DNA from: Rhododendron vialii
Lineage: Eukaryota; Streptophyta; Magnoliopsida; Ericales; Ericaceae
Direction: 5' to 3'
NCBI RefSeq assembly: GCF_030253575.1
Contig: NC_080564.1
Span: 10,088,501-10,152,500 of the forward strand
Length of the DNA stretch: 64,000 nt
Position 1 is the stretch's first letter. Each line of letters begins with the position of its first letter. The translations under genes and the position numbers were made by a program. The notes below the pieces were generated by a model. The model worked only from the letters and a program-made list of their open reading frames with translations. It had not been told where the DNA came from and ran no database searches. This document shows, in pieces, positions 36,503 through 47,278 of this stretch.

Positions 36503-36702
36503 CTAAACAAGAAATGAGAAAACAAAATCAACCCAGAAATTAAACCCATTTGACGGGCCTAAAGAATTTAGCAGCACAATAAAACACTAGTACCACCACT
36601 CCGTATAAACATCATCACCGGTTAATCCGGGCATCAACCCCGCCGGCCTCTTCTTCGAACTCTGCTCCTAAGTTCAAACCTCCCCCATCCCCATCCACGT
36701 TG
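34374..36702. other. Gene-free stretch and upstream region of the F-box gene
   Basis: AT-rich with no supported gene. A (GA)n tract lies at about 36473-36500. The 5' leader of the F-box gene is probably within 36550-36702, where composition changes to C-rich. Confidence 0.4.
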
Positions 36703-38355
36703 ATGGGCCAGTCCTCTTCCATCCCCGGGTCAACCCACCGCCCAAGTCCCACCAACCCCACCCACCACCACCACCACCGCACCACCACGCCCCGATCCGA
36801 GACTTACTACTACTCAATGACGGACCCCGACGGCTACCAGTGCGGTAACATCGGAACCGTAGACGACTACATCTCCGAGCTACCCGACGAGTGCCTCGCC
36901 TCCATCTTCCACTTCCTCAGCTCCGGCGACCGCAAGAACGCCTCCCTCGTCTCCAAGCACTGGCTCAAAATCGAGGGCCAGAGCCGCCACCGCCTGTCCC
37001 TCAACGCCCAGTCCAACCTCCTCGTGCAGATCCCCTCCCTCTTCTCCCGCTTCGACGCTGTCACCAAGCTCGCCCTCCGCTGCGACCGCCGATCCGTCAG
37101 CCTCGACGACGACGCCCTTACCCTCATCTCCCTCCGCTGCAAGAACCTCACGCGCCTCAAGCTCCGCGCGTGCCGCGAACTCACCGACTCCGGCATGGCC
37201 GCCTTCGCCAGGAACTGCAAGAACCTCAAAAAATTCTCCTGCGGATCGTGCGCGTTCGGAGTGAAGGGCATGAACGCCGTCCTCGACCACTGCGCCTCCC
37301 TCGAGGAGCTCTCCGTCAAGCGCCTCCGCGGCGTCAACGACGCCGTCGAGGCCCCCGTCGGCCCGGGCCTCGCCGCGTCCTCGCTCAGGACCATATGCCT
37401 CAAGGAGCTCTACAACGGGCCGAGCTTCGGCCCCTTGATCGTGGGAGCGAAGAACTTGAAGACCTTGAAGCTGCTGCGTTGCTTGGGCGACTGGGACAAA
37501 GTTTTGGAAGATATTGGACGTCGAAAGAACTGCTTGGTTGAAGTCCACTTGGAGAGGCTCCAGGTTACTGATGCCGGGCTCATGGCGGTCTCGGGCTTTC
37601 CTGACCTCGAGATCTTGCACCTGGTCAAGACTCCGGAGTGCACGAATTCAGGGATCGTGTGTGTCGCTGAGCACTGTAAGCTCTTGAGGAAGCTTCATAT
37701 TGACGGGTGGAGGACGAATCGAATTGGAAACGAAGGGCTCATTTCAATCGGTAAGCATTGTGGTAACCTTCAGGAGCTGGTTCTTATTGGTGTGAATTTG
37801 AATGCTGGTAGTTTGGAAGCGGTTGCTACGAATTGCCAGAGGTTGGAGAGGCTGGCGTTGTGCGGCAGCGAGACGATTGGGGACGCGGAGATATCGTGTG
37901 TGGCTTCGAAGTGCGTGGCGCTGAAGAAGCTGTGTATTAAGGGGTGTCCCGTTACAGATCAGGGGATTGAGGCTTTCGCTTGGGGGTGTCCGAATTTGGT
38001 GAAGATTAAGGTTAAGAAGTGCAGGGGGGTGACGAGCGATCTCGCGGATTGGTTGAGGGTGAGGAGGGGATCGTTGATGGTGAATCTGGATGTGTGTGAG
38101 GTTGAAGCTGATGGGTTGGATGCAAGTGCTAGTGATGGTGCACAAGAAGATGGTGTAGAGTTTCCACCAATGGTGATGAGCCAAGTAAGCGGCGCTATTG
38201 GTGGTGCTTCCGCGGCTGTGGATATTCCTTCGAGCAGTAATTGGCGGCCATCGATTTTCAGGTCGAGGTTGGGGCTTTTCGGAGGTAGGAGTCTGGTAGC
38301 TTGCACTTTCAGGAGGTGGTCAAACGGTGGTTCCGGCTCAAATGATAGTTCTTGA
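36703..38355 (+). CDS. SKIP2: F-box/LRR protein of the VFB/SKIP2 type
   Basis: Single-exon gene, 550 residues. MGQSSS at the start resembles the conserved N-terminus of VIER F-BOX (VFB) proteins. The F-box (about 55-98, DYISELPDECLASIFHFLSS then ASLVSKHWLKIEGQSRHRLSL) binds SKP1/ASK in an SCF ubiquitin ligase. Leucine-rich repeats fill about 110-465 (CKNLTRLKLRACRELTDSGM, CPNLVKIKVKKCRGVTSDLA) and would select the substrate. The tail (470-550) ends in an RSRLGLFGGRSLVACTFRRW motif that also fits SKIP2/VFB. VFB proteins affect auxin-responsive gene expression and growth in Arabidopsis. The ATG at 36703 is the first in frame; 36700 is a TTG. Codon use is strongly GC-ending up to about 37430 and near average after it. 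EB1C lies 13 kb upstream, as expected from Arabidopsis. Confidence 0.93.
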   Translation: MGQSSSIPGSTHRPSPTNPTHHHHHRTTTPRSETYYYSMTDPDGYQCGNIGTVDDYISELPDECLASIFHFLSSGDRKNASLVSKHWLKIEGQSRHRLSLNAQSNLLVQIPSLFSRFDAVTKLALRCDRRSVSLDDDALTLISLRCKNLTRLKLRACRELTDSGMAAFARNCKNLKKFSCGSCAFGVKGMNAVLDHCASLEELSVKRLRGVNDAVEAPVGPGLAASSLRTICLKELYNGPSFGPLIVGAKNLKTLKLLRCLGDWDKVLEDIGRRKNCLVEVHLERLQVTDAGLMAVSGFPDLEILHLVKTPECTNSGIVCVAEHCKLLRKLHIDGWRTNRIGNEGLISIGKHCGNLQELVLIGVNLNAGSLEAVATNCQRLERLALCGSETIGDAEISCVASKCVALKKLCIKGCPVTDQGIEAFAWGCPNLVKIKVKKCRGVTSDLADWLRVRRGSLMVNLDVCEVEADGLDASASDGAQEDGVEFPPMVMSQVSGAIGGASAAVDIPSSSNWRPSIFRSRLGLFGGRSLVACTFRRWSNGGSGSNDSS

Positions 38356-39162
38356 ATGTTCTGAACAAGAAGTTTGAACAAGGTTTCTTCTTCTGTTGGC
38401 TGATCATTGGGTACTTCTATTTGGTGGTTTCTTACTTTCTTTGGTCAACTTTAATTTATCAAGTTTTTCGTTTATGGCATTCACTTTAGAGTGCAGAAAT
38501 TGCTATGAGAAATTCGTTTCTGTTCCTTGTCGATTACTTGTGCTAATGCATTTGCTTTCAGTTCCCACTGCTAGTATTTTGTATGTTCTTTTGGTGTTGA
38601 TTTTGTTTGGCTTTGTAGAACTCAGGGTGTCAGTCCACCTGATGATGTTGGCTTTTCATTGTAACTTTCTTTTGGATTCTGCCCGACTTTATGTAATCAT
38701 GTTGTATTTTGAACCTGCAGAACTTTTTTCTCTAGGTCAATGAAATTTGTAATACTTATCACTGCCAGTTTGTGGCTTTATGGACACAAATGCCGTGCAT
38801 CCAATGTTAACGTTTTAGGTTACCGTACAATTTGTAATGTCTATGGCATCTTATCCGTTGTGTTTCCATTGTTGTCTTGGTCTACTGTTACTATGGAATT
38901 TTGGAATGAGAAGACCAACAATAAGCAACTTAGTTTGTTAGTGGTCTTTGATGCAATCTAAAGCTTAACATTTTTATCTTTTTGTTCCTCATGCGGCAGG
39001 CTGGTATTCTGTGCCGTTCATATACCATGTGACTTGAAGTTCCATTCTCGCAAGTTAAAGCATGCTTGCTCCATTGGAGACTAAGGGATACCTGGGCCGA
39101 TCTACTGGCTTGGCTCCTTCCATGGCTTCTTAAATCGTTTTTGTCGTCTATAGACAACTTCA
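38356..39162 (+). other. 3' region of the F-box gene
   Basis: T-rich sequence with no further gene. It probably includes the 3' UTR of the F-box gene. Confidence 0.45.
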
Positions 39163-39800
39163 TTTGACTAAGTTCTCCTTTGAGAATTTTGCTGTCGTGG
39201 TCTAAGATTAATAGTCCACTGAGCCACTCTGCACGCTGTAGTTGCTTCCTTGGAGAAGCTTGTGTTTCTGACTACTCTCAATACATTGACAATTTGACGC
39301 GTCTTGGCTTTGAGTGGAGTCTTGTTAATATACTCAATTCACCATTGTTGTTTAGTCTCTGTCCGGCCCCAAATATCCTTATTGGAGAATAATGAACAAA
39401 TGATTAAAATCAAAAACAGATGGTAAGAGCCTCACCAGAAATTTGAGTGGAAATTGCAGTTCAATAGTCATTATCTATATGGTTTTGACCTTCAGTAATC
39501 GAAAACTTAATTGGACTAAGTTGTCCTGTGCGAAGTTTGCTGTCATAGTCTAGAATTCATTGTTCACTCCACCCACTGTAGTTGCTTCCTTGGAGAAGCG
39601 CTTGCTTCTGAGTTCTGACTACTATCAATAGATGGAAAATTTGGCATGTCTTGACTTTCAGTGGAGTTTTGTTAATATACTCAATTCACCATTGTTGTTT
39701 AGTCTCTGTCAAGGCCCTAATATCGTTATTGGAGAATCATGAAAGATACTAAGAGCCTCACCAGAAATTTTAGTGGAATTTTATTGTTAGCAGTTCAGTA
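39163..39800 (+). repeat. Diverged ~350-bp tandem duplication
   Basis: Copies at about 39163-39475 and 39512-39800, period about 348 bp. Shared phrases include TAGTTGCTTCCTTGGAGAAG, TTGTTAATATACTCAATTCA, TTGTTTAGTCTCTGTC and AGAGCCTCACCAGAAATTT. No coding potential is seen. Confidence 0.85.
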
Positions 39801-40497
39801 GTTGAATTGAAGACTAATACAAAATGGAGTGACCAGGTACCAACTACCAAGTTACTCTCTGAGTTAATTCCTATCTCCTTTCTTTCATCTGCTCTGTTTT
39901 TACTTCTAGTTCGTTTCCTCTTGTTTAACTTGCACACACAATTCGACTACAATTCCATCACTGCGGATAATCAAATCAAGACTAGTCGCTTTAACCTGCA
40001 TTCATTCCTAGCTCTAGTTGCCTTAATGTCTTTTTTTTCAGAACGTACTTATCTGACTTTTGAGCTACCCCCTTGCCTGAAAGCAGAAGAGAGAGGCCAC
40101 TCCCCTTTTAGTTAGGCATTAACTAGAAAAGAAAGATCAGAAGTTGCTAATCAAGAGAAGTCAAGACCCCAAGAAAGGGCCTCAAGTCAAGGATCAGCGC
40201 AACGAAGCAGCCCCAAGTAAGATGCCATCCCCAGCAGCCAAAGAAAGACTCTACACAAGAAGTCCAAGAGGAGAGTTAGTTGCAGTCCTTGGAATGGAAG
40301 AAAATGAGGTGTTAGATGCCATGCTCCCCAGATCGAAAGAATAGAAGAGACCACACTTGGGTTTTTATAAGATGCTGATTCTGCACCACGTAAGAGGAAC
40401 TTATCTCTTCTTCTTTTTTCATGCGTGCAATGCTCTATGAATTTCCACAATTACAGTGTCCTTGAGTATTTATTTGCAGACTTCTTTGAACATATTA

Positions 40498-40710
40498 CTC
40501 CCTCTGTCTTAGTTTAAATGTCCCTTACGGAAATCCGTGCATTTTCAAACCCTGAAAAAATCTATTTCTATTTATTTTTATTTTTTTTCGCCAAATTTTA
40601 GTACAACTTTAATTTGGTTTAAAAAAAATTTAACGTATAGAAATATATTTTTTCAGGGTTTGAAAATGCATGGATTCCCGTAGGAGACATTTAAACTGGG
40701 ATGGAGGGAG
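40498..40710. mobile_element. Stowaway MITE (Tc1/mariner type)
   Basis: 213 bp flanked by TA (40496-40497 and 40711-40712). The ends are inverted: CTCCCTCTGTCTTAGTTTAA and TTAAACTGGGATGGAGGGAG. These are the standard Stowaway ends. Confidence 0.9.
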
Positions 40711-41373
40711 TACTGATTTTGTTTGATGATGTCTTAGAGACCCCAGACTGCGAAGCTTTAGAATTTGGTTCCTCTTGATCATCTAACTCTGTTTTTCTTA
40801 TTATTATTTTCCAATTTGCGGTCCAACTTTTTGACAATCATCATAACTTACCTTACAGAATGTAAAACTTCAGTCTGTGGTCTGTACGTGAGATGGGATT
40901 TTATTAGGCAGTTGCTCATGTGACCACCTACTCAAGGAGGAAGGCCCATTTTATTATTGCCTAAACATCTGTTAGTGTTGACGTTGTAATGACAGTGTGG
41001 CAGCATTGGGTGGCTAAGTTGGTGGTTCATGCAACACTATAACACTCAGACATGTTAAAGCATGGCCTTCTTTATTCAAGGCCCTTTCCTCAACCCGATT
41101 CTAACCTGGGGCTGAATTTTAACAAGAGAAGGATGCAGCCATGTAGGCATGTACCAAGAAGGATAGTGTTTTTTTCGTCTTTTTCTCCATCTGTCTATTA
41201 AGGAAATTGCTGATGTTGCAATGCTTTGGTGGCAGCCTGCAGAAAGCCTTGAGGAGATAAGTCTTCGCCCTCGGGTTCCTATGAATCAACAAGAGAAGTA
41301 AATCGATCTGAAATGTCAAAGGAAAGCAAGTAAAGGTACGTACTGGATGAGCATCTTTTTATATTCTGGCAGC

Positions 41374-42407
41374 TTGCATAATCTGAGAAAGATGGCCTTT
41401 GGATGTATTTAGCTGTAGGACATCCGTATTCCCCTTCCTTGATGACAGAGATAGAAGCCAGATTCCCCTTTGAGAATCAATTATAATCAGCCGTAACTTT
41501 GGTTTCCTAGTTTAGAGATAAAGCCTAATCTGATTCCCTTGTCTGTAACACAAAGGTATTGTCCATTGTTAAGGGGTCAAATTCGAGCCTTCACCAAATA
41601 GCAGTGCGCCAGTGCCTTTGGTCAGCTGTGTTGTGTTGTAAAGCCTAAGCATTCATGTGATGCATTGGGAAATCGTTCCCGATATTTTAAGAAAGATTGC
41701 TTGTGTTGCTATGGTATTTCCGTGTCTAGAAAGAGAGAACTGAGAACCAATGTGACATTACTTCTGCTTATTTGCTGAACCAGATTAGTTTTTTTATGTT
41801 AGGACAAAAAGCTCTCAGTTCTCCCTTTAATAAATAAATGATCCTATCTGCTGCTTAAGCAAGAATTGTCAAATTCCCTCAAAGGTCCTAGCCACTATTT
41901 GCATAATCTGGGAAAGGTGGCCTTTGGATGTATTTAGCTGTATGGACATATCCTTATTTCCCTACCTTGATGACAGAGACAGAAGCTATATTCCCCTTTG
42001 AGAATCAATTTTAATCAGTTGTAACTTTGGTTTCCTAGTTTAGAGAGATGAAGCCTAATCTGATTGCCTTGTCTCTAACACAAAGGTATTGTCCATTGTC
42101 AAGGGGTCAAATTCGAGCCTTAACAATGACAGTGCCTATGGTCAGCTGTGTTGTGTTGTAAAGCCTAAGCATTCATGTGACGCGGCGGGAAATTGTTCCT
42201 GATATTCTAAACTCTAAAGAAAGATTGCTTGTGCTGCTATGGTATTTCCTTGTCCAGCAAGCGAGAACCAATGTAACATCACTCCTGCTTATTTGCTGAA
42301 CCAGATTGGTTTTTATTTGAGGACAAAAGGCTCAGTCCTCCATTAATAAATGGGCAGATCTTCTCTGCTGCGTAGTGCTTAGTAAGAAATGTCAAATTCC
42401 TCAAAGG
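41374..42407 (+). repeat. ~525-bp tandem duplication
   Basis: Copies at 41374-41885 and 41899-42407. They start TTGCATAATCTG and end AATTCC(C)TCAAAGG. Long shared stretches include TGGCCTTTGGATGTATTTAG, ACACAAAGGTATTGTCCATT and CAGCTGTGTTGTGTTGTAAA. Similarity is high, so it is younger than the 39-kb duplication. Non-coding. Confidence 0.9.
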
Positions 42408-43371
42408 GTACACCCTCTTGGATATTTGAGCCTGTTTGTTTTACAAAGTTCCTCATTTACCGAAAACAACATTACCTTTGGTTCGCATTTCATGTGTGCC
42501 ACCATTGTGTGTACTTTTTCTTTGAATTCTTTTGATACTTTTCTGGAATGCAGTATATTCTTGCTAGATTTATCAGAGAATTTATCTTTTTCAGGTTACT
42601 CAATGTTTTTTGCGTAAGATCACAACATCATAGACTAACCTCTTCTCTTAATTCCAGGCATTCATGTGCATACGTATATGACAAAGGCCTCAATTTTGAA
42701 CTTTCTCGGATGTCTGGTTGGATCGATTTCCTAAAATTGGGTCAGGTGATAACAAGCTGGATTGTAATGGAATTACAACTTGCGCTTATTTCAAGTTCTC
42801 TAGCTGTTGTTGCAATTCCCTTCCTGTCTTATGACTTATTCATGTGAATTTTGTAGGATGATTTACTTAATAATGAGATGGCAGCGCAAACCCTTTGCCT
42901 CAAGGATTAGCTTGGGATACGTATGCCTAATGAAATAGATACTGCTGCGAGTAGAAGTTAGAATTTAGTGCATGGGCAGAATTCTCTTAAGGAACTTTTT
43001 TGATGTCTTATTTTCACGAAGTTACTCCGAATTGATCACTTATGGTTTGCTCTAATCTCCAACATACTGTCAAATGATTCCATATGGTATTAGGAACATT
43101 GATTAGAGGTCAGAAAAGAATACCCTAGCCCAGGCGATTTACATGATTCCACAAGTTTGCTGTATTAGAAACATAAAAGAATGCCCTCAAAGTTTGAGAT
43201 GGTTGATATGTCTGGCATGTAAGGTCAACTCATTTTGTGAAAACCTAGCCTTTCCAATTTTGAATACCTAGCCCTGACGATTTTTATCCCCCAACCAAGT
43301 AGATTTTTCACAAAACTTCTAAACATTGTGTATGCGGCCATGTATGTGTTGCTTTGATATAATTTTTGCTT
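42408..43371. other. Gene-free stretch
   Basis: No gene or clear repeat is supported. Confidence 0.4.
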
Positions 43372-43376
43372 GTTAC

Positions 43377-43896
43377 TGTTGGGTTGGTTCAAATTCCCAA
43401 TAAATGAAAATTCTCAAAGTCTTGCACATGGTTCAGTTTCTGTTTTTCCCAGAGTGCTAGCTGTTGTGCTAGCTGGCTCATTTTGCCGTGTGACCTTCCA
43501 TTCACTCATGGGAACATGTATTATGCTTTTAATGCATGGGTCAATAGATGTATATATAATGTCATGAGGGAATTCCTTTTTGGCAGAGAGAGAGCGAGGT
43601 GAGGTGAAAAACAGTGAGTGCAAGTGTCAAGTCTTGTGCTTGGTGTGAGAGTGGGTTCTTGGTGAGTGGGGGTGTATAAGGGGTTGGGTTTGGGTTTTCA
43701 AACTCGGGTGTTCTCTTGTACTAATTCTCTCATAGTGAAAGAACGAGATCCTCTCCGTAGAGTAGGCGTGTTTTGCCGAATCACGTAATTCTTGCGTGTC
43801 TCTCTCTATTTTATTTTTCATTGTACTTCCATTGGTTGTGATTGTGGTTGTGTTTCGAATCTCGGTTCTTGGGTGCTTCCGCGTTTAATCCCAACA
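43377..43896 (+). mobile_element. Solo LTR
   Basis: 520 bp with perfect 7-bp inverted ends TGTTGGG and CCCAACA, and an exact 5-bp target duplication GTTAC (43372-43376 and 43897-43901). A TATA-like GTATATATAATG lies at about 43549-43560. It looks like a Ty1/copia-type LTR by its ends. No internal region remains, so it is a recombination scar. Confidence 0.85.
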
Positions 43897-44284
43897 GTTA
43901 CTCTGTTCTTCATGGGTTACGATGGGATTTTTGCTTATTCAAGTCTTTAAATTAGCAAAGTGAATATCTAATCCAATGCTCTTTCTACGTTAGCCTTTGG
44001 TTGAGAAGGGCCAATAATTTCCTTCTGCAATTTTAGTGGTCCGCTATCGATTGTTTTATATCTTTGGTTAGCTTTTGTTTTGGAAATGCTTTGTGCTTTT
44101 TAGTTTCTTATTTGAAGGTGTTCTTTCTTCCATCTTCCCTTTATCTTTTGGTGCTTTTTGCAGCTATGTTCTTCCTTGAAAACGTGGGTTGAAGGCAGAC
44201 GATGTAATGATATGCATTTGTTTCTTTTTTTAGTTCTCTTGCGATAATGTGATTACGGGTATATGGATTCCTCTTTTCTTAATA

Positions 44285-44521
44285 CTCCCTCCGTCCCATT
44301 TTCTGTCCTTTTTTTGATATTTGTACATAAGTTTTCAATTGCTTATATCTTCCAATATAAATATTCAAAAATATGCAATATAAATCTTGTTTGATAGTTC
44401 TCGATTAGGTCTATAATACAAAGTTTTTAAAATTATGAAAAACATTGTATATTGAGATATATATGCGTTTAAAAAACAACACGAATAACGAAAATGAACG
44501 AACAAAATGGGACGGAAGAAA
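44285..44521. mobile_element. Stowaway MITE
   Basis: 237 bp flanked by TA (44283-44284 and 44522-44523). The left end is CTCCCTCCGTCCCATTTT. The right end AAAATGGGACGGAAGAAA is its diverged inverse. Confidence 0.85.
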
Positions 44522-45069
44522 TATATAATTTAGAAGTGAGAATGAATGCTACTTCCAGACATAGGTGTGTAGTTATTACCATGCTTTAATGATGTCGACC
44601 ATATTTGTTTAGTTGGTTAGTGCACTGTTACTATATTTTAGTCGGTCCAATCTTTTTCCCGGTTGTATTTTAGTGGTATACTAGAATAGCAAGTGGTATT
44701 GCAATAGCATTCGTGGGTAGTTTTTTAGTTTACAAATAGCTTTATTTTTTGATTCATTTAATAGGTAGAAAGATGTTTCCTCAACTTATGTATGAAAGTT
44801 AATCCATATTTGATTATTTATCAGCATCAAAAATCCACAATTATCAACCAACGAGCATGTTTTTTGTTTGGAGCACGTTGGTAATTACTCAACAATTAAC
44901 AACCAGCGATCGTGTTTTTTCGTGTGTGTATCAGTGTATATACATAATCTAATATGTTGTGGCAGTCAAATCTTTTAATTTGCGTCACATAAATCTATAG
45001 CTGAACTGAACTTACAAGATCTGTAAAGAATAAGCTCTTCCAACTCATTAATTACATACCATCACAAAA
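44522..45069. other. Gene-free stretch
   Basis: AT-rich; no gene, RNA or clear repeat is supported. Confidence 0.4.
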
Positions 45070-45430
45070 CTTTTTATAAGGGTGTCCTTACCGTATTAAA
45101 ATGAGGACGCCCCTTTCCTGACCAATTTGTGATGATCCGAACTGCTCAATGTGTTCAGAATGTGATTTTAAGAGTACCTTTTTGAAATCAGCAAAAAAAG
45201 ACCGGAAAGGACTTCATCCGAGCAGTTTTTGTTTGTTTTTTATCGAACGATTCAAATAAAAACCGTTCGGATGAAGCCTTTCCCGATCTTTTTTTTGCTA
45301 ATTTCTAGCGAGAACTCTTAAAATCATGTTATGAACACATTGAGCGGTTTAGATCATCAAAATTTGATCAAAAAATAGGAGAAAAGAGAACGTCCGCACT
45401 TTAATACGGTAAGAACGCTCTTATAAAAAG
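45070..45430. mobile_element. Hairpin MITE
   Basis: 361 bp with inverted ends CTTTTTATAAGGGTGTCCTT and its diverged complement ending CTCTTATAAAAAG. The arms carry TACCGTATTAAA, GATCCGAACTGCTCAATGTG, GATTTTAAGAGTAC and ACTTCATCCGAGCAGTTTTT, each matched in inverse on the other side of a centre near 45250. It shares the TGCTCA-TGTT-TTAAGAG layout with the hairpins at 8.2 and 27.1 kb. Confidence 0.8.
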
Positions 45431-45622
45431 CTAACTATGCATACTATTATACTAAGAGCAACCCGCAACACGAAACAACTAGCGACCATGCTTTTTTTGT
45501 ATAGCACGAAAGTTACCAAAAATAGACAAAAACCTAACAAATACAACAAAAAAATTGAATAATGATAAATAAAAAAAAAATCATTTACTTATTAGGCCTT
45601 AATGTAAAATGGTTGACCGGCT

Positions 45623-45680
45623 CCAAACCGGTGCACGTTTTTTTTTTGTTTTTTTATTTATTTATCCAAACCGGTGCACG
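45623..45680 (-). repeat. Poly(T)-only insertion between exact direct repeats
   Basis: CCAAACCGGTGCACG occurs exactly at 45623-45637 and 45666-45680. Between them is only a 28-bp T-rich tract. This looks like a retroposon insertion so short that only the poly(A) tail (minus strand) was copied. Confidence 0.7.
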
Positions 45681-45689
45681 ATTGAATAA

Positions 45690-45960
45690 AGAAGAAAATT
45701 GCTATTCCCCCCCCCTGACACACCCCCCCCCCCGGCCCCACCTCTCTTTTCCCATTCTACCCCCCTCTCTTCTCTCTCTCTCTCTCTCTCTCTTTTCTTT
45801 CTTTCTTTCTTTTTTTCTTTACCGTTTGGTTTTTTTTTTTCTTTTTCTTTTCAGTTTCAGTTTCGTTTTTTTTTTTTCATTTTATTTTCAGTTTCGTTTT
45901 TTTTTTCATTTTATTTCCTTTTCGTTCTTTCCAGTTTGAATTTTTTTCTCTCTTTAATAA
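45690..45960. repeat. Pyrimidine tract, left member of an inverted pair
   Basis: About 270 bp of nearly pure C/T on the plus strand. It starts TTGCTATTCCCC, then CTGACACACCCCC and CGGCCCCACC, then long CT and T-rich runs. It matches the complement of 46740-47130. Confidence 0.8.
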
Positions 45961-46174
45961 TAGGTTCAAGTCTAATTCTAGGCTTTGTAAAGTAATTGAG
46001 AGAAAAAAAAAGTGTTTTAATTGATCATGTTTATCCGACTGTTTTATTTTTATTTTTTTGACCTTTATAGATTAAAAAATATAGTTACTAAAATAAGTGT
46101 TTCAATTTTCAATCCGTTTGAACCGGTGCAAAGTTGTTATTTTTCTGATCATTTCATCCTAAATGGATCTAGTA

Positions 46175-46276
46175 AATTTTTGGCTCCAAGGCCTTTCAAT
46201 GGACACCCTAAGAGAGTTTTGAAACTAAATAATGAGTCTTAGGGTATTTGTTGAAAGGCCTTAAACCAAAAAATTC
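46175..46276. mobile_element. ~100-bp hairpin element
   Basis: Inverted arms: AATTTTTGGCTCCAAGGCCT with TTTCAATGGACACCCTAAG on the left, and CTTAGGGTATTTGTTGAAAG with GCCTTAAACCAAAAAATT on the right. It lies between the pyrimidine and purine tracts. Non-coding. Confidence 0.6.
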
Positions 46277-46739
46277 ATTATGACCATTTAAAATAAAATA
46301 ATAATAAAAACGATCTTTGCTCTGATTTAACTGAATTGAAAATTAAAACACTTAATTCTTGAATTATATTTTTAAATATACAAATGGTGTATTTATAGAA
46401 ATTAAATAAATAAGGTATAAGTAATTAAATAAAAAAATAAATGAAAAAATAGGTGGGACCCGGGGGGCTCAACTGCCCTCATTGGCACAGTAGCCCCTAC
46501 GAAGCCCCTAAAACGTTTCTGTTTTAGTTATAAAAAAAATAGAAACCAGCCATTTGCAATCCTATGGAGTAGAGACGTGATTTGAAGCAACATACTACTG
46601 AATCAGTTAAGAGGATTTATGCTAAATAATAGTTAACAAATTTATTAAATTGTACTATAGTTAAAAAAAAGTAATCCTAAATATAACATTTGTATTTTGG
46701 ATTAGTATGTCGTTTGCAAAATACATTTCGTAATTAGTT

Positions 46740-47130
46740 CCCGAACACTAATTGTAATCTTAATTGAAAATAGAATTTGAGTTAACCAAAAAAAAAAAAG
46801 AAGGGAGGTAAATGGGAAAAGAAACAAATAAAGAAAATAATTGAAAAAAAAAAAAGATTCAAAGTGGAAGGAATAAAAGGAAATAAAGAGAAAAAAAACG
46901 ACAAAAAAAAATCCAGCCGAAAAGAAACAAAAAGAAAATAAAGAGGGAAAAAGAAAAAGAAAAGTAAATGGAGGGAGGGGGGAAGCAGGAGAAGAAGAGA
47001 GAAAAAAAAAAGTAAATGGGAGGAGGGAGGGGCAGGAGAAGTAAAATGGGGGGAGGGGAGGGGGTAATATGGGAAATGGGGTGTGGGGCCGGGGGGGGTG
47101 GGGTGTCAGGGGGGGGGGGGGGGAAAAGCA
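46740..47130. repeat. Purine tract, right member of an inverted pair
   Basis: About 390 bp of nearly pure A/G on the plus strand, ending GGGGTGTCAGGGGG and GGGAAAAGCAGC. Its complement begins GCTTTTCCCC then CTGACACCCCACCCC and CGGCCCCACACC, the same order as the left tract at 45690. It ends about 150 bp before the RER1 ATG, so it lies in or near that promoter. Confidence 0.8.
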
Positions 47131-47278
47131 GCTCTCATAAAGAATCATGAACCTATATGGAGCCCGACCCCAAAAAAATTCTGATCGCATGCATCTCTCT
47201 CTCTCTCTCAGCACAAAACACAGGAGAGAGATAAAACCGACGAATCGATCAACCAAACAAACCCTCACATAGTCCCCC

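Noticed and set aside
36891-37541. 216-codon Pro/Arg-rich open frame on the plus strand
   Set aside because: It is the second frame of the F-box gene, produced by its GC-ending codons.
36880-37620. 246-codon open frame on the minus strand inside the F-box gene
   Set aside because: It is antisense to the GC-rich half of a clear F-box/LRR coding region; the protein is low-complexity (EGGE, VEAD) and has no domain.
40144-40344. 66-codon Lys/Pro-rich open frame downstream of the F-box gene
   Set aside because: No signal, domain or conserved motif, and it lies between two tandem duplications in DNA without gene-like composition.
45562-45995. Phe/Ser/Leu-rich open frames on the plus strand
   Set aside because: They come from the T- and CT-rich tract and have no protein-like character beyond composition.
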